Shown piece after piece: positions 56,040-64,000 of a stretch of DNA of 64,000 nucleotides; the first letter of the stretch is position 1; every line of letters starts with the position of its first letter. Made by a program: the position numbers and the translations under genes. The notes beneath the pieces were generated by a model. The model made no database searches, had not been told where the DNA came from, and saw only the letters and a program-made list of their open reading frames with translations. The DNA is from Branchinecta lynchi (lineage: Eukaryota > Arthropoda > Branchiopoda > Anostraca > Branchinectidae): assembly GCA_023053575.1 (NCBI GenBank), contig JAKZAP010000012.1, forward strand, positions 7,502,230 to 7,566,229, written 5' to 3'.

Positions 56040-57469
56040 AACAAGACCAAAGGTTTCGATGGGATCCCAAAAATTCAATATCTGATCCAGACAACTGGGT
56101 CTTGTCTTAGCCAGATCCAGTCTTCGCCAGACTCCTTGAACATTTTTACAATTAAAATTCAGAAACAGATTAAGGCCAAATAGCTAATCACCTGAGAAAA
56201 CCAAGTTCAGATTTGGATTCAGCATGTGTGTTTACCCCTATAAGTCATATCTGTTTTGACGAAAACTTCCTGCCACCTCTGCCAATTTCCCGGTTCCGGC
56301 CGAACTCCAGAACTACTTGTCCGACGAAAAAAGAAAGCTCAAAGACGAAATCAGGGTATCTTCTTTCCCCAGTAATGAACATCGAATCAACTTCAAATAG
56401 AAATTTAGCTTATAACAAATTTTCCGATTCCAGCCGGATTCCGGTCGAACTATATGTCCGGGTAAAATACGATTGTCACACAGGGACTCATCATCTCTTC
56501 TTACCCCTAAATCGCTTATCTAATCAACTAGAAATAAAACTTTGACTTCCAACAGTTTTCCGGTTTTGGCCGGATTCCGGACGAACTACATGTCCGGGTA
56601 GAAACTTGTTTTCACATAAGTGTTCAGCATGTCTTCTTGCCCTAAATCGAACATCCAATCAACTCCAAATTAAACTTTTAATTTTGACAAACTTTCCGGT
56701 TTGGGCCGGATTCCGGTCGAAACACTTGTCCGTCGAGAAAATAGTTTTCACCATCGTCTTCAGCATGTCTCCCTACCTCTAAATCGAACATTTAATCAAC
56801 TTCAAATAAAACTTTTACTTTCAACAAACTTTCCGGTTTGGGCCGGATTCCGGGCGAAATACTTGTCCATCGAGAAAATAGTTTTCACCATCGTCTTCAG
56901 CATGTCTTCCTACCCCTAAATCGAACATCTAATCAACTTCAAATAAAACTTTTACTTTCAACAAACTTTCCGGTTTGGGCCGGATTCCGGGCGAAATACT
57001 TGTCCGTCGAGAAAATAATTTTCACCATCGTCTTCAGCATGTCTTCCTACCCCTAAATCGAACATCTAATCAACTTCAAATAAAACTTTTACTTTCAACA
57101 AACTTTCCGGTTTTGGCCGGATTCCGGGCGAACTACTTGTCCGATGACAAAATGGTTTTCACCATCGTGTTCAGCATGTCTTCTTACTCCATAATCGACT
57201 ATCACATTAGCTGTTTCAAAATATTTTGTTTGTCCCTTAATTTCAATCCCCTCCCCCACCCCTAAATGTAGAGCTACAAAGCCCATCTACGAACTTGACT
57301 GGTCCGACGACCCAACGAACCTTCTCACCAAGTTTCATCAAAATATCTCATTCCCTTCGAGAGTTATCGTGCTTACAGACGGACGGACGGACGGACGGAC
57401 GGACGGACAGACGGACAACTTTTGCGATGTCATAGGTATCCCTCCACTTACGTTTTGGGATCCCAAAAA
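56040..57469 (+). repeat. Family A repeat, copy 4 (most complete)
   Basis: Runs from AACAAGACCAAAGG to CGTTTTGGGATCCCAAAAA. Order: a unique head, diverged units, four near-identical 137-bp units (about 56640-57180), a pyrimidine-rich segment, then GAGAGTTATCGTGC and a GACG microsatellite (57381-57413), then the palindromic end. No protein-coding capacity was recognised. Confidence 0.82.
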
Positions 57470-58145
57470 CTGACTTTTCCTAGTAGTTCGCTCAACTGGT
57501 CGCTAGATGGACCATTTTACAAGATGGACCACCAGATGGCCAACATACGGGAAAAGAAAAAGATACGAAAACTGGATCTAAGGGGAGGTTTTCGCCTGGA
57601 TTGCTCTGGTCCCGTCGACCTCCCGTCGAGCTCGACGGACATTTTCGCGTCGATACCGTCAATCTTTTTATCATTTTCACGTGTACGGATGATCAGGTGA
57701 ACCGGCCATCCAGCTCGATGGACGCCTCCCGTTCAACACCGCTCCGAGGGCATCGCTGAGCTGAACGTGGATGGAAAAAGGTCTGAAGAGATTGGAGACA
57801 GAAAAAATGCGGACCTTCCCAGTTCCCACTCATATGCCCCATCCATCTGAATGGGCATTTTGCGTGGACGCAACCGATCTTCCTCTGCCGTTCAAGGTCC
57901 GACCGATTTTCTCATTTTCGCGTGATGGGTCACCCGTTCAGCTCTACAGCCATCAACGGGAAACGTTCCCTTCCCCAAATAAACTGGTGGTTATTACGTA
58001 AAAGAGGAGAAACTCAAAGAACGATGGACGATCCGGAGAACAAGAATCAACTTCTGAGCGTAATAGATTGTTCCAATAGGTGTAATAAGGTGTATTACGG
58101 CGTATACAGATTCCTCCCAGGGTTGGTCACCAAGAACCAGGGTGT

Positions 58146-58285
58146 ACGAGTTACTTCAGGATACTTTAGGTTACTCAGGGTTACTTTGGGTTACATTGGG
58201 TTGCACTACATCGGGTTACATCAGGTTACACTGGGTTACTTTGAGATACTTTTGTTACTTTTCAGGGTGTACGAAGTTACTTTTG
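58146..58285 (+). repeat. Minisatellite of about 10-bp GGGTTACTTT units
   Basis: Roughly a dozen imperfect units GGGTTAC(A/T)(T/C)(T/C), for example GGGTTACTTTGGGTTACATT. Adjacent to a family-like segment, within the intron that carries the tRNA genes. Confidence 0.75.
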
Positions 58286-58880
58286 GCGACCAACCCTTGG
58301 ATTCCTCTCTCCTCGGAGTGCGCTGTATTAATGCGCCCGGGTTCTATTTACGCTTACGCAGAGCCAATCTGATCGCTTTGTTGGTCCCACACGCGGCCGA
58401 GGAAAGGAGCAGCGTCGCAATGGTTTCCACGGGAAGCACTTAAGTTCTACTTTGTTGGAAGCTGAAGAAACAACTTTTTTTCAAAAGAACAAGTTATTGT
58501 TCTGTTGCGTATTGTTAGTTATAGGACCAATGCCCTCAATCCGTGAATTTAGTACCTTTTTACAGTAAATGTGCGTCACATTGTACTTCAAGTAGTACTA
58601 AGAACACCTTTTCTTATCTTTAGAAGCTCGAAAAACGGTATCAGCATGGCAAAAACCGAACGCTGCATTGATAAGAACCTTTTTACTTCCTATTTGAACA
58701 AGGGAAGTAAACGTAAAGATCAGGTATATCGCTATGTAGCTTGTTAGGCCTATTTGAACAAGCCTAGCAGAAAACAACAAGCTAGAAGTAACTACTAATA
58801 TAAATACACGTTTCACTGAAGTATTCCAAACGGATTCAATTTTAAATACTGTCCCATAGTCCCCCCCCCCCGAAAAAAAT

Positions 58881-58952
58881 TGACCCCGACGTGATTTGAA
58901 CACGCAACCTTCTGATCTGGAGTCAGACGCGCTACCGTTGCGCCACGGAGTC
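58881..58952 (-). tRNA. tRNA-Trp (anticodon CCA), copy 3
   Basis: Identical 72-nt tRNA-Trp with a T7 terminator on the 3' side and duplicated flanks shared with copy 2. All three genes sit in one intron of the receptor gene and are transcribed in the same direction as the receptor. Confidence 0.96.
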
Positions 58953-59275
58953 ATGCTTAGCTCTTAGAAAGAGACTAGAATTATAATCTTATCTTTTAGG
59001 AACGGCAAGGTATCCTGTAAAAATCGATTTCCTAAAAAATCGCTGGATTGGCCGCTAGATGGCGAGGGCAAATTTCACGAGATCGACCGCCAGATGGCCA
59101 ACATAGGCGGAAAATTCGAAGCCGAAAAAGCCACAGAAAATTAATCTCAAGGAGGTCCTAAGGCTCAAGAAGAAGCAGAAAAGGACCTTCCGACGAAGAC
59201 GATAAATCTCATGGTGTTCTTTATGTAAAAGAGGAGAAACCCGTGGAACCGATGGACGATTCGGATTACAAGAGT

Positions 59276-60172
59276 TAAATTCTGGACCTTCCCTCCAACT
59301 CCCCACACAGAGCCCGGATCCAAGGTGGTTCTGTAAACGATTTATCTAGAGCACTGTGTGTTATTCTTACCCAGTTCAATCCATCTCTCCAGTCTAAGCG
59401 GGTCGCGCATTTTCCGCATCGCCCCACAACAGCTGTGGGATCCGGTCCAGACATGAAAAAGAACATCCTCGATATGTCCTCCATTCAATTATAAAATTTC
59501 ACTGGAATCCGATCCCCCGTTCCAGAGTTACGCATGACTCAATATTCTATATTCCCCTCCCTACAGTTCCCCCAAAGATCATTGGATCGAATAAATTTGT
59601 ATTTACAAGACAGTTTGATCGGGTCCCTGATATGCCTGCCAAGTTTCGTCATGAAATCCCCCGAACCGCCATCACCAGAATTTAAAGACCCCCCCCCCCC
59701 CCCCGAAGTGTCCGGATCCAGCCCAAGTATGTAAACGATGTATCTAGAGCAGATGCTTGTTCTTCCCAGTAAGTCTTCTCAGATCCCTCTATTCTAACCG
59801 TTTCACGAGATTTCCGGTCTACCGCCCCCCAGCTCCTCCACAGCTGTCGAATCCTGTCCAGACGTAAAATGAAACATCCAAGACAAGTCTTCTATTCAGT
59901 TATTACGTTTCATTCGAATCCGATTGCCCGTTCGAAACTTACACACGACTGAATTTTCTGGATCCCCCTCCCTCCACTCTCCCCCGAGATGGTCGGATCG
60001 GGGAACTGATTATTTCCAAGTTAGTTTGGCCGGGTCCCTGATAAGTCTGCCAAGTTTCATCGTCCTAGCTCATCTGGAAGTCGCAATTGTGGGACAGACC
60101 GCCCGACCGACAGACAGACGGAACTGCGATCGGTACATGGCACTTTATCCTGAGGCTACAAGTGCCCTAAAA
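59276..60172 (+). repeat. Family B repeat, copy 5 (5' truncated)
   Basis: C-rich units (CGATTTATCTAGAGC, TGCCAAGTTTCATCGTCCTAG) lead to a diverged terminal hairpin ACATGGCACTT ... AAGTGCCCTAAAA. The head is missing. Confidence 0.7.
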
Positions 60173-60615
60173 CAGAATAGTGGACAGTTGGAATCTCTTC
60201 CGGAAAGTTTTAACAGGGCCCTGAGATATCATAGAGACGCCTTTTTGCTGCATATAATTAGTTGCGCTTGACACATACCCTAGTATCTGATACCTTAGTC
60301 TAAAGTCGTTTTTGCAGTTACAGTGGTATCTGATACCACAGTCAAAAGGCATTTTTGCTGTTAGTGAGTATATGGCCAGTTACCATGGTAACTGACCGTC
60401 GTATCTGAAAAAGTCATCTCACTTTCATCATCACCAATAAAAAAGGCTAGGTTTTTGTCAAATTTGGTGGGAAAGAAGTTGTGGTGTGAGTAGATACAAG
60501 TATTTATTTTGGAGTGACTTCTAAAATCGTAAATTGGACAATTGTCGTTTTTGCAAAGCAATCACGGTAACAGAAAGAAAAACAAAAAAACTACATAGAA
60601 GAAGACAAAACTAAC

Positions 60616-60830
60616 CTGTAAACCTCCGTCTCACGTATCCAGGACACTTCATCTTTCGAAAAGAATATCTTCACTGCAATGCTTTCACCGTTCCATTTCC
60701 CACGCCACACTTCACCATAGCGTCCCTTTCCCACGCATTCGCAGAGGGAAATTTGCTTTCCCAGGGTCCGCTGGATTAAAAGGGGAGCTCCTGACCCGCT
60801 TCCAGATGTTACCGAGTGCTCAAAAATCTC
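60616..60830 (-). CDS. ACVR1-like exon: GS domain and kinase N-lobe
   Basis: The acceptor is TTATTTTTAG/GAG. Encodes [14 protein letters not shown] (the GS box phosphorylated by type II receptors), [20 protein letters not shown] and [15 protein letters not shown] (glycine-rich loop), then [11 protein letters not shown] with the ATP-binding Lys, ending SWIRETEVY. The donor is AG/GTTAGT, phase 2. The acceptor shows that at least one coding exon lies upstream. Confidence 0.94.
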
Positions 60831-60999
60831 CTAAAAATAATGAAATGCTTGACAAAGAACACGACTATTTATGCAGAAATATAAGCCATTCGCTGGCCTT
60901 ACCAGGTTTTCCTGATTTTTTTTTTGGTCGGATACTCACAAATTCAGGAATAAACAGAACAGATACACTTCCACTCAAGTATAATCGGTGGGACGGGGG

Positions 61000-63249
61000 A
61001 AGTAAATAGGTAGCGCGAGCAAGGCCCCCGGATGCTAAAACCCTCCCGGAAGGCCACCCCTCCGCCCAGGAATTATAGCAGAACCATACAAGAAGAATAA
61101 ATACCGGCAATTGGTTTTATTTACAAAAAGAAGCGAAGAAATAAAAAAAAAAATGGAAAGATAAGAGTGATCACGGTATATCACTGAATTTATGCCCAAT
61201 GAATTTACGCCTAAGCCTCGATAAGCACGTACGCAGGAACTCCCCCTCGCAAATCTGCGCCGCTATGACCACCCTTGGTACAAGACAGAACAGACTACTC
61301 AAAGGGAGCTAGGGCCGAGGCACGCCTTAGTTAATCAAGACCGCTAGGCCCACCCTTGGTACCAGACAGCTTGAAGAACCGCAAGGCGCCCAGGACCCGT
61401 GCAAAGAAAGGCTTTGTCTAACTGATGTCACTTGCTGCTCCTAGAAATTTGCCCACTATCGAAAAAGAAAAACACTGAACCCAGATAACAAGAATCACAA
61501 AAGTTGTAGATCAAGAAAACACTATCGCCTTATCCAGAGAGACAGGAAATAAACAAGAAATAATAATTCGTGTGATTTTTACTGACTTAAAAGTTACTGC
61601 TTATTTTTACTGTGTACAAACACTTCATATGTGAAAAGATGGTTACTTTACCTACAAACTACATTCTTACAAGAGAACTGAACTCTTTGAAAGCCAAGAC
61701 AAGTCTGCCGAAGGATTCTCAACACGAAACATACGAAAGCTGTTGTTGTTGTTAGTTTGAGGCAACGTTGGCCCCTCTGTGTTTACAGCTATATTTTTAA
61801 GAAGGCCTTGGCTATACCTAGCCTATGTGTTTACAGTTTACGGTTTCGAGAACCCTCGCCACTCTGGTCTAGACGGATGTTTATGCACTGTATGGGAAAT
61901 ATTACTTTGTTGACAAAATACTACAAGAAACGTATAGCTACTATTTCTGTCATTGATCTTAAATAATTAATAGACATAGTTGACTGATATTTAGAATAAG
62001 TCTTTAATCGAAGATTACACAAGAGCCACACAATCTAGGAACAGTTGGCCCACACTACTGTGGTTGGATTGTGGCTGCGGATTCACCTTCCACATCACTC
62101 GAGGCTAGCAAGTTAATATTACCACCATAAGTCGCCATTAGAATGAATCGGTAAAGTGCTCACCAGTGTTGCCAGACCGTAATCCAAGAAATGTGCCGCT
62201 GTCTTTGAAAAATACGCCAAAATTTCTTTTTAACCCAAAATTGCAAGCAATCTCCCAAAACTGACGAGGATTGTCAATAAAGCCCAAACAATTTCAATAC
62301 GCCAGCAAAAAAAAAATCCGCCAGTCGGCCGTAAAATCCGCCACTATGGTACCGTACTAGTGCTCACAGCAACTAAGGAAGCATTGGTCTCTATAGGAAG
62401 ATTTTATACAGCCTAGAGCTGTGCTTCTACGCGAACGGCTAAAACTTCAGGTAATTGGCGTGGGTGTTCTTACGCTACACACAGTCTAGACGGTATGCCT
62501 AAAAATAAAGAAAAATAAACGAATGATTTAAGATAAATGAAAAACAAAATTTTGTGCACCTTGCAGCAGTAAACCACTCAATTCAGTCTATTGATCTTGA
62601 TTTATTTGGACAATAGCACTATTGTTATTTTATTATTACTGAGAAAAATGCTTGCCTCTTTGCACGATTAGCTCCTTCTTTTTGTGTTTATATTACAATT
62701 AAAAATAATCGGAAAAGTTTGCAGATGTGATATCGGCGGTTTTGTCAGTACTTGTGATCCCTAATGTTTGATGCGCGACGTTTGCAGAATCCTAACAGAT
62801 AAAATCCCAAGTGTCGTCTGTTAGAGCTGCGCATCCTTGTATCATCTGTTATGAAACTTTTGACAGTGTACTCATAACTCACTGATGGTTAGACCATTTC
62901 GGATTTAAAACAAGGCAGAAACAGAAAAAGTTAAAGCTTAACTTAAAGAAAAGAACTTGAACTGTTTTCCTAACAGAAAGAACGCAGGTTCGAACGACAA
63001 TGGTAGCTTTTGGTTACTAATGGTAGGAAGGTAGAAGTTCACACATCTGACGAAGCTTCTCATATCCTCGACCTATCCTACACAGCTTTCGTCGGTACCA
63101 GAAACAGAATGAAAGAATCACCAACGGTACTTCCGATTTACCGACAAGACTTTGTCCGGGTCACCACACTGAAAAGAGACCAACAAATAAAACGCGTATC
63201 CGCTTTTGCCGACAAGGCTTTTGCCGATCTTCGGGGTGTAGTAGGATCA
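61000..63249. other. Receptor intron upstream of the GS exon, no exon found
   Basis: I searched the minus strand by eye for the membrane and extracellular exons and found none. Holds ordinary A/T-rich DNA, a small duplication (CCACCCTTGGTAC at about 61270 and 61352), and the repeat arm at 62720-62873. Confidence 0.45.
62720..62873. mobile_element. Single arm related to the 52.7-kb inverted-repeat element
   Basis: GGCGGTTTTGTC, CCCAAGTGTCGTCTGTTAGA, GCTGCGCATCCTTGT and TCTGTTATGAAACTTTTGAC followed by AGTGT match one arm of the element at 52661-54927. No opposite arm was seen. Confidence 0.55.
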
Positions 63250-63257
63250 CTCAGAGG

Positions 63258-63667
63258 CAGAGGCGTTACTAGCAAAAATGTTTGGGGGGGGGGACGAGGC
63301 ATTTACTGACTGGCTGGTAATTTTTACCGACTTTTTTCTGCAGAAAAAATGACTGTTTTCGACAATAAAAATGACATTTCAAAATGTTTGGGGGGGAGGA
63401 CGAGGCATTTACAGACTGGCTGGTAATTTTTACCGACTTTTTCTGCAGAAAAAATGACTGTTTTCGACAATAAAAATGATATTTTTGAAAAAAATCGACT
63501 GATTTTCCGAAAAATCCACTGATTTTCAGAAAAACCGACTGTTTTCATGAACAAAAATCAAATGTTTTGACGAAAAATCGCGGCGCTTCGCGCCGAATCA
63601 GTATTTTTTACCGACTGGCCGACGGCTTTGGGGGGGCGTCCCACCCCCCCCAGTCGTGACGCCTCTG
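63258..63667. mobile_element. hAT-like MITE, second copy
   Basis: Starts CAGAGGCGTTACTAGC and ends CGTGACGCCTCTG, flanked by CTCAGAGG (63250-63257) and CTCAGAAG (63668-63675), an 8-bp duplication with one difference. Internally a segment of about 130 bp (GGCTGGTAATTTTTACCGAC) is duplicated in tandem. Confidence 0.82.
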
Positions 63668-64000
63668 CTCAGAAGTGGGTCCATCATGGGAGATAACTGA
63701 CAAACGGACAAGAAACGAAACTGTTTGTTACCTGCAAGAAGTTTCCTAGTTTACCGACAAAGCTTTTGTCGAAACCAGAAACGGAACAGAATGAGCCGAT
63801 TTACCGACAAGAACTCGTGGTTTAGGTATGTAGGTTTTGACCCCCCCCCCCCCCCCCCCTCTCTCCCCTAATTTTGTAAAATCTGGGTAGAACACACCTG
63901 AAGAATTTGTATGCCATTAACACCGATTACACCGTCTCGAATGTGCGCACTTCCCGTCAAAAAACTACCATCGTCGTTGGTGGCTTACACCGAGTATTGA

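Larger units (their letters stand above)
29221..60830 (-). other. ACVR1/ALK2-type receptor kinase locus, 3' part (five exons)
   Basis: Five minus-strand exons (60616-60830, 47696-47918, 43765-43952, 33359-33584, 29221-29400) join in phase to 343 codons plus stop. They cover the GS box, the complete Ser/Thr kinase and a short C-terminal tail of a TGF-beta superfamily type I receptor. Assignment to the ACVR1 (ALK2)/Saxophone group rests on SGSGSG followed by [17 protein letters not shown], the L45 loop [56 protein letters not shown] and RWF; BMPR1 and TGFBR1 differ at these points. The extracellular, membrane and juxtamembrane exons (about 165-190 residues) were not found. Introns of 3.8-12.7 kb host most mobile elements of the window and the tRNA genes. 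Confidence 0.92.

Noticed and set aside
57375..57415. CRISPR-like short direct repeats (GACG units)
   Set aside because: A simple GACG microsatellite inside family A in a eukaryotic genome; no spacers.
60865..61110. Candidate membrane exon of the receptor (hydrophobic minus-strand frame)
   Set aside because: No acceptor/donor in a suitable phase and no similarity to receptor juxtamembrane sequence; also overlaps a T-run.

Overview
The window is nuclear DNA from an animal, most likely a repeat-rich invertebrate. It carries three spliced genes with GT-AG introns, eukaryotic tRNA-Trp genes, LINE retrotransposons and dozens of small DNA transposons. I could not assign a phylum or species from the sequence.

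Host genes. (1) SEH1 (Seh1/SEH1L WD40 nucleoporin), minus strand, 2745-15440, rebuilt by hand as seven exons with compatible phases, 374 codons. (2) UBA5 (E1 enzyme of the UFM1 pathway), plus strand, 18669-27130, six exons, 386 codons. Its start lies 3.2 kb from the SEH1 start in divergent orientation. (3) A TGF-beta/BMP type I receptor kinase of the ACVR1 (ALK2)/Saxophone group, minus strand. Its last five exons (GS domain, whole kinase, stop) run from 60830 down to 29221. The signal peptide, ligand-binding and membrane exons were not found and probably lie to the right of the window. UBA5 and the receptor end tail to tail about 2.1 kb apart. I see no functional link between the three genes; their order looks like ordinary synteny.

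RNA genes. Three near-identical tRNA-Trp(CCA) genes lie on the minus strand at 55.2, 55.9 and 58.9 kb, inside a receptor intron. Two share flanks and are clearly a duplication. A degraded tRNA-like or SINE-head sequence is at 32.8 kb.

Repeats. Introns and intergenic DNA are filled with nested mobile DNA. There is one nearly full-length but broken LINE (35.2-40.1 kb) and several LINE 3' fragments. Two recurrent composite families are present: family A has 137-bp internal tandem units and ends near TGGGATCCCA; family B ends in a hairpin of ATGGCACTTG/CAAGTGCCAT. There are hAT-like, Harbinger-like and TA-flanked MITEs, several recognised by target-site duplications (TSDs), and large foldbacks. 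At 29.7-32.8 kb three elements are stacked inside one another. Long poly-C/poly-G runs (up to 38) recur throughout.

Most unusual items: a degenerate tandem array made from the 3' end and splice donor of UBA5 exon 4; partial copies of UBA5 exon 6 and of a receptor kinase exon, the latter beside a Harbinger-like MITE whose empty site is still present; a 420-bp tract almost devoid of G; a 2.6-kb inverted-repeat-bounded block encoding 49-residue in-frame repeats; and a DFG instead of the type I receptor DLG motif.
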